Origin: Paragyromitra xinjiangensis
Taxonomy: Eukaryota > Ascomycota > Pezizomycetes > Pezizales > Discinaceae
Direction of reading: 5' to 3'
NCBI GenBank assembly: GCA_038503065.1
Contig: JBCAMK010000017.1
Span: 1,612,001 to 1,676,000, forward strand
Length of the DNA: 64,000 nt
Both the position numbers and the translations under genes were made by a program. The notes under the pieces are model-generated. The model did no database searches, was not told where the DNA came from, and saw nothing but the letters and a program-made list of their open reading frames with translations. Positions 22,101 through 34,919 of this stretch are shown one piece after another; the stretch's first letter is position 1, and each line of letters begins with the position of its first letter.

Positions 22101-25100
22101 TCTGCAATGGAATTCGTTATAGGTTGGGTTAGGTTAACTCTGATCGCATAGCTGATTATAGTACCACTTTTACCCTACCTATAATATAGAAGCCTTGCTT
22201 CCTGTGCTCTTTGGGCGTCGGCGGTTACATTATGAACCGGGTAGGCCTAGTATAGTGAACAGGGCTAAGAGTACAGTATTTGCCGGTGATACGACTAAAG
22301 GATATTGTGTCTGCCGGCCTTTCACTAGTTAATTATCGCTGTAATACATGTACTTTCTAGGATCCGAGGGCTAAGCTTTGATGGAGCAGTTATTAGCCAC
22401 AACTAGCGTGTGGGACTATGTGGGTTGATCTTGAGGCGGTAGAGCTGAAGCTTTATATAGGACTCTTTTCTATATTCAGTTAGGTAAGAGAGTAGGCTAC
22501 CTCACTCTTTTAACATAGGGTGATCCTCGAGTAGCGAGTGATAATACGTGAAGATGGATGGATAAGAGCGGTCTCACGCCACAAATGAGCAAGCCAGACA
22601 TGAAAAGCTAGTGACCTAGAAGTCGGTACTGACCGGGTGCTGGGTGCTGAGTACCGAGACGCGCGTAAAGCGTTCATTTACCTTAAAGCACTACCTGGCT
22701 CTTCGATAATACTCAGTCTGGCCTTAGGAATTGCTATCTTAGATTACATCGCCCTATTACAATTGTATCGACAACTAATAGGTGCTTAGTGCGAGGACCA
22801 GCGGAACTTAGATACATGTAAGCAGAGCCGGGCTAGTCACTTGAGACTAAATTAGCGCTGGTAGAAATAAGATAGGCCAGATTACATTCAGATAATCTAT
22901 TATTGAGGTATATGTAGTTGCAAACTAACGACACCACGGCGGGTTTGCGGGTGGTGCTCGGCGAGGGTCAATAATACTAAATACGTTATACGCGTACGCC
23001 GTAAACGGATGTATAAAGTAATACTTTTCTCCTGTCTTATTTACAGCCTATTCCTCTATAATTATTATTTTTTTGTTCACGGCATGACCATAGCCAAATA
23101 GTACGAAATAAATATCAATATATTTCTGTAGAACATCAACGAAGATCAGCCGCACCCAGCCAGCTTGAACAATCTATCATAACCAACCCTAACAGTTTAA
23201 AATAGTGAAAATTTTAATATTGTAAGTCACAGCATAATCTCCTCAATAGTCCTAGAATACTATGCTTTCAAGTGGTGTGGTCTTGACTAAAGTAATATTA
23301 ATGCCTTCGTTCCCGAACTCACAAATGGAGATATATAAATGGAGATACAGCAAACCGCTAGATAGAGAGTTTCTCGAACCTGATACGAGTGCGCTAACTT
23401 TATTGATATTGCAAGCCTGTCCAAACATAGTCTATTATGTAATATATGACACGTTGGTAGAAAATACTTGGTGGGTTGACTCAACTCGACTCTAGTACAG
23501 GCCCGATATATAGACTGCGCCAGTATAACAAAACCGTCTACTCAGTTTTTCGTAGTAAGATGATGCTATAAGGGATTAGGGAACCTATTTCCAAAATAGT
23601 TGACTGTAATGAACCGAGTGATAATTCGTGTCAGGAAAAATTGAGTCGGATTCCTGAATTGAGCCACTGCAGTTCATGACATATACGCGCAGCGTATTTT
23701 ATAGAGGGTTTTTAATACGGGCGATTTGCACCTGGTCTTGGAGACGGAAGCCGGGAGACACAGGCGCTCGAGCGCCCGGGCATCTCTAGTGTATAGGTAG
23801 ATAGGTGTATTATTCAGCGTATCGACCTAGGTTACGGCGTTCCTAATGCGATGTACAAGATGATTTTGCCAGAAAGACAATAGAAATCAATAATACAGCG
23901 CTATGCATTTGTGACATACGGGTGCGTGCGTGGAGCGTGTAAGAATCACAACGCAATGTGTGAATAGCTCCTCAGTTGTGCAAATTACACTATTACAACT
24001 CTATGTAAATAAAGAAAGGCTAGCAAAGTTTTGTTAGCTCTGTTATATCATATTCGCCTAACGGCTCTGCGGTCCAGCCTGTTGCCAGCCCCTTAGTAAG
24101 CTGGTGTTTTAAGTCTCCTCTTCCAAACACTACATGTACAATATGGTACATGTGGCATGGATGGGTTGGGTATGTGCATGTGGGAAGCACGAATGAGAGG
24201 GGTAAACAGCTAGCTCTCTAGTTGTGTCGACTATATAATTAAAAGTCCGACCATGTAATCTATACTGGCATGCTGTATGGGAGCCTAGGCTGCAATTACA
24301 TTACAGTGTGGGGATTTTAAACTTTTTTTTAATACAAAATTCTATTGCGCAGAGCTAGAACTTAGTAAACTCAAGAATATCACACTAGTAGCCAAAATCA
24401 CGTCAAATGATACCATTTTGTCGTCTGTTCGATAGCCTAGCTAGCAGTCGATCTTCCCCACCTGATAGGAGGTTCAGCTCTCCATGGCCGCCTTAGAAAT
24501 CTTTTGCTTTTTTTTTGTAGAGTACTCAGTTTAGCGTTGCACCTATTATGGAAATAGTTTACCTAGTTTTTCTGTATCTGCAAGTCATATATATTCACCG
24601 GTGGAAAGGTTGCACGAGATACACAATTTTTACGCAGCCTATCCGCTAAGGACAGAATTACACCGCACTTTTATAACCAAATTACGTATACGCAGGCGCG
24701 CGCAAGCACAAGTCTGCTACGCGAATGTAACGAAAACGTTGTGTGGCTGACGCGTCGCCTAGCCCAACGTTCTTGTGTGGGGTCCACATTTTGACCGTAT
24801 CTCTTAGTAGCACCGTGCACTAGAAATTGCACGATTCTATGGCACAACTCGCGCAATACTCTAAAATACAATTTCAAGAGCTATGCAACGTGACGTTTTT
24901 TGTGCCACAGTGTCGGCCCAACTCGTGCATCTAAGTGGTTTCTTCCTATAGGCGTTTATGCGTACCACGTACGCGTACCTCTCCTAAGAGTTCTCATTAT
25001 CCCCCATACTCTACATGTTCGTGATTCTAACTGCCGCAAGAAGGGTTTTGAGTAATTTTTGCACAACAGATTAAGACACGAAATTATCTAGGTAAATAGC

Positions 25101-26059
25101 AAACGCTTTTATATGACTAGTCTTATTCGACGTATTGCAGCGAGCGCCGAGACTGGTACATCAATAGCTATATCTAGCAGCGCCTGTACTGGACTTGAGA
25201 AAAGAAATATTCGATTAGTGTCAGGTACACTTGTACTATAATCTAAAAACGCATTGTCAACTTTCGGCGACGCCGAAATTTCGGATTGTACCGAGACCAG
25301 TATCTATACTATAAAAAAACCAAAGCCAGAGTCTCCCGTAACGTTAACATCAGAGCCAGTATACCATATCGCACTGTATCATTGACAGCGGAACATCAGT
25401 AGAAGCACTTGTACAACCACAAAACCGCTGCAGTTACTCCTATTGCCCTTGCCACTAGGAGAAATCGTAACAAACACTGAAAGGTGAAAAATGAACGGTG
25501 ACTTGGAGGTGCCGGGGAGCTCCGAAAATGCTATTACTTGCATGGGACCTCCCTCAGGTTCTTCACCAGAAAAATACAGTGCTTTCAAAGGCCACAAGAC
25601 ATCGTACACCCACCCTCAAAGTTAGTTCAATCAAAGGTATGGATGCAGCACCTGGATGAACTGATTCGCCCTGGACCTATGTCACACAACAAAGAAAACC
25701 CCGGAGTCAATGCCTTAGAATACCCTCAGAAGTGAGCGCATATCTGGGGCATTTCATATTAACCAATCTCCGCATCTCAAACTACCTCGTGGCAAGAACT
25801 GCTATCAATCCGTTGGATTTGAGGGCCCGAGGGCTATCATACGCGGTTTTGTGGCTTGCTCTGTACGGATCGCGATCGAGTCTCTGCGGTTCTTGCTCGA
25901 GTGTAGCACTTAGTACATGCCTTAAATCGGAGGGATTAACCTCGTTCGATGGTCGCTAATGCAGGCCTAGGCTCTGCTATCCCCCGCGTGCTATCGGATA
26001 GCTGGGGAAGTTAGGGTCATGTATTATCACTCGAATATTTTCTTATGTTACTTAGAGGT

Positions 26060-26090
26060 TAGATAGATAGATATTTCATTCTCGCATCCA
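26060..26090. repeat. Dispersed gatagata repeat, copy 2
   Basis: agatagatagatatttcatt followed by ctcgcatcca; same family and orientation as 20896-20928. Confidence 0.45.
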
Positions 26091-29000
26091 TTACTTAGAA
26101 GTTAATATATATGCGGAGATAAGCTAGATACTGAAGCTTCTGTAATGTGATATTTAAAATAGAAAATGGAACCGAACGGTTATGATATAACTAGAACCCA
26201 AACTCAAAACCTAGCTAGAAGGCGGATTATCACACTTTCTAGTCGGTGAAAACTAGCACGTAAAACTAGGAACTCGTATTGCCACCGAGGAACACAATTT
26301 ATCTCTAACCTGCAAGATGTCCCTTTCTAGGCTATTCTATGCTACAATACAAGTAGCTCATAACCTACAATCCTGCGCCTCATCCTCCCGAGCTGCATCG
26401 CAGAGCCTGGACACGAAACAGTGCCTAAATCCAACTCCCACATGTCAGACCGCAGCTCCGAGTTAAACCGGACGCGTTACACACTCGCTCGTGATACATG
26501 CTTTGATTTACCTGAGCGGCACCAATAGAGTTCTAATCCCTGATAGCCAAGAACCATCAACCCAGGGGATCAGGCGTGAGCACGTTCTAAGAAACGCAAC
26601 TCCGGTATCTTTCACGACGGGTGTCTTCCGAGAGCCCACATAGTTTCGTGGGGTCTAAGGAGTTCTTGCTGATGGGCGGTTTAGTTACCGGTATGCCGCC
26701 TACCGGTGTCTCCGATTGCAGTTTTATTATCTAGGTAATCTATGCACATACTACACTCAGGGGTTCGGGCCTAGAATTTCCGATATCTTAGCAGTGAGAG
26801 ATAACTACACTTCAATGTACGTCTACATGGACGTAATTGATTAGCAGCACTAGTCTTGGTAATCTGTTCGAGGGAGATGTTCAAATATCAGACTCCGAGT
26901 AATTCGAATGGTAGGGAATCGAACCACCACGTCGAAACGGGATTTATGCACATATTTTTGATCCCTTACTGCATGCAGAAAAGGAGTAATGATCGGTAAC
27001 AGAGAAAGTCCCTAGGTAAGACAATAGGTTGCTGTGAGGCAGTTGATAAATTGGCCTGTGCCTCTCTGCCGATAAAACAGTAACCTATTTAGGTTCTCAC
27101 GTGCTTGCTACTGTTCCTTAGATATCAGACGGCCATATGCGACCCTCCTGCATTTGAGGTTATAAGAAAATACCACAAAATAGAGAAGCCTTGCACTAAT
27201 CAGGTTTCAGGCGGATATATATTCCCCGTAACCGGGGAACCTCAGTATGCCCTAGAAGATGGTGCCGGAAAATGGTCCAAATCTACTCACACGAACAGAA
27301 AACCTGCAGCTAAAGAATGCCACAAGGAGCGCCCCCCTTGAACATATGAAGAAGAAATTACAAACCGTTACGGTCCCGCTATCACAAGGCTGTTAGCCGA
27401 TATCTGGCGAAACCCGATGGTTACACGGTGCTCGGATCCACTTGAGTGCATACATGATAGCCGCTGAAGCGAGAGGAGGTTTGTGATACAGGACACAAGG
27501 AGCCTCAATATGCAAATTGTGGGGCAGCCAAGCTACGAAAGTCTTGGAGATATTAAAATTGGATTTGGAAATGACAATCGAGTGCTTTTCTGTGCCGCGG
27601 GAGCTAGTTGGGTTTCTGCTGTATTGCGGGAGCCTCAAGTCATTCCGCTCCAGCTGGGCCTGGACTGGTTATCAGTAGTAGTGCGTGTCCTGAAAGTGAT
27701 TGGACCTCTCGTAACCTATCCAATAAGAAGTAGTAGTAATAATATTATTAATAACAGTAATAACGCGTTAAATCACGTGATCGAATCTGGGCTGTTGGAG
27801 ATCACATGATTTAGCTTATCACGAAATATGTAGAGGCCATGGTATAATTCTACATACATTTACATAGCCTCGGAAGCAGCGGTCCCCCGGTAGAAGATTA
27901 CTGAACTCCTTACACTCGGAAGAACTAGCAGTAAGATCTTCGTCGATGGTGGTACCGGTCAAGGGCATTCCTAGCTAGCCTCTTTTTCGTGTTCGCCTTT
28001 CTCCGATGAAGTCTCCATGCGGATAGCTTCCATGCAGATACTTTACATCGCTCTAGATGCATCAGGGCGATGTCGAATCAAAACCCTCATGGCCAATTCG
28101 GCCATCTCCGTTGACTCAGGATGCCTATGCACAGTATCTTGATGACTGCCGGAAACCTGTTCTACCATGCTTGTTGATCAATGTCGTTATGTAACGGCGC
28201 TGTCAGTCCCATGCGTCTGTTGATCTTCGATCCTGGTGACGCTTGCACTGTGCAGACTCGATGCAGGAAAGAATCAAACTAGGACTGTATATGCGTATAC
28301 TGTGCGAGTGTCACGCCTTCAACTATGAGTTGCGTGAAGTTAAGGGCGCTTGACGGGGTGGAAGATGCGGTAGTGTGAATGGCTAGAAGAAAGACGCAAT
28401 TTTCCACCATTGCACTACACTGTACAATCAGGACACAGAATGTGGGGTGGCTTATGGATCACTGACTATGGTGGGTGGCTTCTTGGGGCTGGATCCCCAG
28501 AAGCAGTCCGGACTTAATGGAATGTTCTGAAATCGAGCTGAAGTCTTGCACTCCCTCGCTCAGTCCCACTCGTATTGGGCTGGACCTAGCATCATCATGC
28601 AACAGAATCAGGTAGCTACAACCAGTGTCACCGGTCCGTAATTCAGAAAGTGTAGTTCGTTCGATGTTTCAGCCCTCCGGACACAAAGTCCCACCTTGAT
28701 ATAGGGCCAAGATCTCACGATTTCTACGTAGAACCCGACTGAAATTCTGAATCAATGTTCGCTTCGCTTCCGCCGGTCTGGTCTAGATTAGTTGGCGCAT
28801 AGTGTTTACGGTTCTCGCCGGCTTGGGAGTACTCTATTTTGCCAACTAGCACTTCAATTCAACTTTGCGTGTGGGGTTTGAATTCCTTTTGCCTCGTACA
28901 TGCAGCTGAATGACTACCTTGGTTATATTTCGAGAGTCACAGGGCGAACGGGCGCGTACATACAAACACATACCTCTGGGCAGAGGGTTTGGGTAGCCAA

Positions 29001-29853
29001 TTCTCGCGTACAGTTACAGAATCTCGTCTTACCTTGAATTATCACTGCCTAGTCTATTGTTTAGGCCTCCCTCAGTCCAGTCCTACAGGTTAATCGGCGC
29101 GCCTCCAATTCCACCAAGAGCTAGACATTATTGTAGGTCGAAAATGACTTCAACATCGTCCTAGATAGTCAGGGATCGGCCCCCAACGCAGACGCCTCGT
29201 TGAGCATCATCCAACACTCTCGACCAACACCCTGCGACCTCCAATTGTTCACCGCTGCTTTACCAGTGAGTTTCGGAGTTTTTATTCGGATCCATAATTC
29301 CTGTAGTCTTGGTGCCCATGCATGATGCGGGGAGATGACTGGATTCCGGGTACCATACCCCCAACCTGCGGCTGTTGTTATCGGTCTGCCTACTCGACTA
29401 CCGATGATATGCGAATAACCCAGCCCAGCGGATCACCGCCCGACGCTGCCTACCACACACCTGCCTGAGAAATTGATCCGTCCCTGAATTTTTTCGCGGA
29501 CATATCTAGTGGATATAATTATAGGATCATCGCGTTTTCAATGTGGCGCGCTGCCTAGCTTCGTGCAACTACCCCCCTGCCAACCCGGATACGCCGTAGG
29601 ATATATCCATGATACTTCGCGAGATCACCTTCAATTTTTTTCTTTCTTTTTTCTCATGTAAACAAATTGCTTAGTACCGGTTATGCCCGTCTCGTACCAA
29701 TCATTGCTTTTTCACTACTAGCTATATATTTCTCACGATTCCCTCCCGTCATACTCGCACCCCAAGCATCAACCAGAAAACCCACTCCAGTAGCATAAAA
29801 GGTATCAAAACAACACAAAACAAGAAAATAGACCGAGATATTAAACGATTACC

Positions 29854-30993
29854 ATGACAATATCAATCGAACAGATGGTGCGTACCAAGGAGAGAATGAT
29901 TCCACGAATCTCTTTACATGATTTCGACGACAGGAAAGACGAAATCGCAAATGAAATTCTTGATGCCGCGGAGAACAGCGGATTCTTCGTTCTTGAGAAC
30001 CAGGCGTCCCCTTCTGTTCCCGAAATCGAGAAAATGTTCCAAATCACGTGAGTTGGTCGCTTGAGTACTTGTTATACTGCAAACCATAGTTTACTAACAT
30101 CATTTGTTGATACAGCGAGAGATTCTTCAAACTCCCTGAGTCGATTAAATCAAAGACCTCATTTACCAGGTCTGAGAATGCAGGTTGGGAGACGAATTCG
30201 CAGATTAGGCCCTCGACTGGTCTTCCCGATCAGAAAGAATCCCTCCAGTTACAATACCATCGTCGCAATGATGCCATATGGCCATCAGATAAAGCAATCC
30301 CCAAAGAATTTCGGGAAACCGTCGCGGATTTTATGCAAAAGATTCATGTACTTTCCATGAAGGTCCTTTCCATCTTTGCTCTCGCACTTGGCTTCCCCGA
30401 GGATTTCTTCGCCAAGGCTCATAATATCGAGAGTTCAGATGCCCAGTCTACCCTTCGTCTACTCCACTACCACGACATTACAGGTACCCAGTTTCCACCT
30501 AGCTACTGGCGTGCTGGTGCACATACCGATTATGACTGCCTTACTATGTTGTTTCAGCGTACTGGAGAGGATGGGCTGGAGATCTGTCCGGGACGAGAGG
30601 CACATACGAGTTTCGGTATGGGGGATGAGTGGACGCCGGTTAAGGCTCGAACTGGGGAGATTGTATGCAATATTGGGGATATGTTGATGGCGTGGAGCGA
30701 TGACCGGTTCAAGAGTTTGTTTCATAGGGTTAGATGCCCAGGGGTTGGAGAAAACCAACGCTCGAGATATAGCTTGGCGTAAGTTTATACTCCCCTTCCT
30801 TCTCATCAAGGGCCGTGCTCACTGGCGATAAACTCGTAGATACTTCAACCAAGCGAACAAGAATGTCGAGATCCAAGGCCCCTTGGGAAAATATCCGATT
30901 ATGACAGCTCACAAGTACATCATGGATGCTGTTAAACGCAACTACGGCCAGCTAGAGAAACTGAAGGCTGAAAACGGTATCACTGCAGCATGA
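29854..30993 (+). CDS. 2-oxoglutarate/Fe(II)-dependent dioxygenase (isopenicillin N synthase-like)
   Basis: Three exons, 29854-30047, 30116-30778 and 30840-30993, with introns of 68 and 61 bases (gtgagt...tacag and gtaagt...cgtag), give 336 aa, a normal length for the family. The N-terminal part (IPRISLHDF...SGFFVLENQ) matches the DIOX_N module. The double-stranded beta-helix carries the iron ligands H201 and D203 (AHTDYD) and H268 (FHRV). The 2-oxoglutarate-binding R282 and S284 follow (RYS), split from the next exon three codons later. Family members oxidise small molecules with O2 and 2-oxoglutarate; the substrate cannot be told from sequence. No signal peptide is seen, so it is probably cytosolic. 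The start ATG has a favourable context (accATGa). No biosynthetic partners lie next to it. Confidence 0.93.
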
Positions 30994-33900
30994 TGGCGTT
31001 AACCCTCCACCGAAGATTTTCTCTTCCACAAAATTCTCTATTTTCTTCCCGAATATGCTTTTTGCTCGTTTTCTTTTTTTCCCTCCTATCCCACTCACCG
31101 ACAATTATCAAACAGCCGGACATGAGTAACAAGAGGCCTAGTCTATGAGCGGGAGAGGGGGTGTCTTGTAAATGTGTTGCCGTTTTCCTTTTTTACATTC
31201 GCTTGTACACAAGTGCGTCTTAGGGCTTTTGATTTTTGCTCGGTTGGGTGGGGCGCGGGTGGTGTGAGGTGTTCTATGTCGACTGTTTTTGTGTTTAGTG
31301 TTTTTGAATTAGTTGCCGCATCTACTGGTACAGTGGTGCTTTCTTTTACCGTCATGTATACGTATTACCTTTATCTATTTCTCATTTGAATGATACGAAC
31401 TGATATACACTACACAAATTTCCGAGTCGATCCGTGAGGGGTAAAGCTGGGCCCGGCGCTTGATAGTACGTGATTGAGGAGCGTAAGTTCAATGAGGAAG
31501 CTGATACAATCGCCTTGGCATCACAGAAGGAAGGCGGGATCGCATGGAAGTAGACAGCTATGATGGGTAGGAGATTTCTATGATGTGGAGATTAAAAATT
31601 AAAAGAAAGTGATGAACGCTAAATCCTGGCAAGATCGTGTGGACGGAATATGACGAGTGACCACTCATGACCAGCCGTTTTTATCGGGTGGAGAGATCGA
31701 GGGAGATGGAAACATCGAAGCCAATAACTGACGCAAGAAAATACCACCAGCCTCGACTACCGTAATCGAACTAGTAGCTGTAAAAGGCTTTTAGAGGCAA
31801 AGGAACAGCATATGCATATGAGTGGAGCCAGCAGGAATAAATTCAACCCAATCAGTCATTCACGAGTCGCTAACTCTAGCACTTTATGCGGACTTATAGC
31901 ATTAAGACTTCTTGAATAGCATCTAGAAAGTTTTAGTCTACATTAAGTCCTTCCAGCACCACAAATAGGATTCCTTTGCGAAATAAGCGGACACAAGTTT
32001 CGGGCATATGCGATCACAAAGTAAAATATGAGCTCCAGTTTCAACTTCGTGGCGCTCGGCCCCTCAAGTCTTGGCTGAAACGGAGCTCACCGTTGTAGAT
32101 CTAGATGTCGCAGAAATGGAGTTTTTCTTTGTAATGAGTTTATTGAGACCCTAGAAAGGGCTTACAGAAAAGGCATTGATCTGGCAGTGGAACAAAGTCT
32201 AGCCTGTCTAGCCGTGCGGAATGATGGGGAAGCAGAATAAGCAAATTCAAAGTCTCGGCAGCTATCAAAGGCTGCAGGGTCATCGGTGCAACGGGTTTCG
32301 CAGTAGCGATTTGGCGTTTCCGTGATTGTGCATGCATTATACATTTGCTCAATAGGGCCTTAGAGTACTGGAATACAGCTGACGGTTCCGGAAAGTTTCT
32401 GCACAAGTTGGATGGCTGCCGGCGGGTCTCGGGCATTCCGAAGCGTTATGCGTGAGTGATTCAAAATGCTATGACAAGCTGTGCGATTGGTGTTTCTTTT
32501 CAATTCTCCAAGGCTTTTTTCTTGCCGCATCCCGTGCCTTCCGCATAGCCCTATGCAATTTTATCCCAAGGAATTATCCAGGATGAAATCTAAATATATG
32601 TACAGATACTTGGTTAAGCATGTTTACCCCCTTTCGAGCTAGTTTTCCATTAAGATATAGAAGGAGTTCGTCAAGGTAATGCGAGATAAGAAGAGAGTGA
32701 GAAGTAGAAGGATTAGGATGGGGTATACAGATATGGAAAGAGTGTGTGAGACTGAGAAGCCACTGAGGCCGCGTTTCCGAAGGTACGTATACCGATAACG
32801 GAATAAAATATTGATAGTTTGGACAGAACATAGCCGGCCAGCATTAAAAAAATGCCGAAGGGTAGTCATGAGGAGGGAACTAGTGTGCTTGGAGGGTTTT
32901 TCCGATCTGGTCTTGTTTCGCTCGGACGTCTCCGTTACTCACACATATAATTAGGTTATATTGTCAAATGCTAGATCTAGAACCATGAAGACTCACTTGT
33001 GTGCGTCTCGTGAAAAAGGCTGAAGTAGAGGGTGTCTTTTTATGGCCCTGAAGTAACCTGAGAGTGCCGCAATTCTAAAACAAGCCGGAGAGTGGAGGTT
33101 GGGGGGAAGATATATGCAAATACTGACAAACTGAATAACATAATATTACTTGGGCTAGTATTTGTGTGCTGTGGACATGATCTTGCTTCTAGATCTTATA
33201 TCTAGTTACTACGCACTGAGCAGTGGATGGGTTCAAGACCTTCTGTCAAGCAATTTTATACCAGGCCCATATCAGCTGGAAATGCCATGTCCCAATTATG
33301 GTCACACCTAGCATTTTATTGGATGGAGTTGAGTGTGGGTGGTTGTCACATCCAGTAGTAGTGGTGTGAGGGGGCGCAAAGTTTTTTGGGACGAGGCCGT
33401 ACTTAATTCCGCCAGTTCCACCAAGACATGAACAGAGTTAGGTTTAATCATTCCTTTGGAGCAGCTGCGGGTAGTTTTTTTTCTTTTTGAGAAGTTGAGA
33501 CCACATAAGAGACTGAGTGCAGAGGCTGTAGGAGCTCTTATGCCTCGTGTATAGTACATCCGTGTATTGGCCAAGTCTGTCTAGAAAACACAGTTTTCAG
33601 GGTAATTAGCTTCTAGAATAGCCTGATGATAGTAGATTTATGAAAATTGCCATATAGGAATTTGTTTGGATTGTTCTGGCGCACCGTAAAATCATCTGTA
33701 ACTGTCCGAATGTACCTTTGACATCTAAGCGCGGATAGCAACGTTAACCGGTACTGAGTAAACGGCGGCCCACGGGGTTTCGCCGAGTTTGAGGTATGAA
33801 TCTAGCGGAAGATACAGATAAGTACTACCAGCAGTATAGGGTTTCGTTACCTGGCGAAGTAAAGGGTTAGGGGAAGGGCTTACCTCGGTTCCGATTGGTT

Positions 33901-34258
33901 TCTTAAATCTAGCCGGTGGGTGGGGGCTGAGCATTTTGCCTGGGCGCACGACGCGACGCCCTGCTTGGTGACTCTGGCGGGCTTTCATAAGGATACTTAA
34001 CGAACCCTAATAGCACATTATGGGGGGTCCCTCTTCATGATACTTTGCACAATCTCTGTATATTTATTCAAGTCTAGTATATACGTATCTACTTTGTTAT
34101 CTCGGCTGGACACGCCGTTGACAATCGAACAATCGAATCTTGAGTAATCCATAATAGTACAAGTTGTTAAAGCTAACAAAACAAGTAGCGCCAGTATTCA
34201 CTGTTCTCCTGAATACATGCCCCTAGAAGCGAGAGTACGGCAACCTATGGATTATGAA
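30994..34258. other. Intergenic, no gene recognised
   Basis: The first 400 bases are T-rich and probably contain the 3' untranslated region of the oxygenase. The remaining frames (up to about 98 codons, for example - strand 32140-32436) show no known motif. Confidence 0.5.
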
Positions 34259-34919
34259 TTAGTAACCAGCAAAGTTCAAGGAAGCTTTCATATTCCTTAA
34301 GACCCACCATTTCCCACGCAGTGTGATAACGGCCCATTCAACGCCCTTATCATCGGTCTCCTTCTCAACCTTGGTCGAGAATGCAATAGCACTCATGATT
34401 CCGTCGCCAAACTTCTCGTTAAGAATAGCCTTATATGCTTGTCCGTAGGTCTGCACGATCTCATATAATCGGTAGATCAATGGTTCCCTAGCTGTTGGCC
34501 AACATCCGTACGCATCCGCTCAGCACATTGTTCATCACACACAAGAAATCCTGGCGGAAAAGCGGAATAAACATACGCGGCATTTCAACCCCACGTCCCC
34601 GCTCGGGGCATGCGCCTAATTCGGCCTGTAGCACACTTTCATAGAGGCCAAGGGCTTTCGCCAATCTCTTGATATCTTCCTCGGAAGCCCTAGCCTGCCC
34701 ATAAAAGATGGCTGCGACGGCAACTTCGTCGCGCTCAAGGAGCTTTCCGAGTTCGGCGAAGGTAATGCCGTTTTCTTTCTTTTTCTGGAAGAGAAGAGCG
34801 ACTGCGGAGGGGATATTCGTGTTGGGTTTCTGTGAGTTTCTCCTCTTTAGCTGAGACAGATAAAGCGTTTGGTTAGGAAATATGGAATCATTTCAAGGAA
34901 GACAGACATCAAAAGACAT
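34259..34919 (-). CDS. cyn1: Cyanate hydratase (cyanase)
   Basis: Cyanase turns cyanate and bicarbonate into ammonia and CO2 in the cytosol. Reading on the - strand, exons 34577-34829 and 34259-34491 are joined across an 85-base intron (gtatgt...caacag). They encode the helical N-terminal domain ([20 protein letters not shown], then FYGQA) and the catalytic domain ([27 protein letters not shown]). A tiny first exon (34908-34919, MSFD) plus a 78-base intron gives the only upstream ATG I find. With it the protein is 165 aa, and the active-site residues fall at R96, E99 and S122, the numbers used for the E. coli enzyme. The end is odd: after GKW the frame runs on for about 15 unusual residues, whereas another frame would read LKEYESF, more like the family ending. 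A small frameshift near 34305 is possible. Family is certain; the ends are less so. Confidence 0.85.

Larger units (their letters stand above)
20107..29853. other. Long region without recognisable genes
   Basis: The first 760 bases complete unit 2. Beyond about 20870 I see no protein family, no splice-linked frames and no RNA gene over 9 kb; the longest open frames are about 110 codons and match nothing I know. Short repeats occur, but no autonomous transposon. TA-rich wording in parts would fit old repeat-induced point mutation, which I cannot quantify by eye. Confidence 0.55.

Noticed and set aside
26905..26990. tRNA-like B-box word (ggttcgattcc on the - strand)
   Set aside because: There is no matching A-box, cloverleaf pairing or acceptor stem around it.
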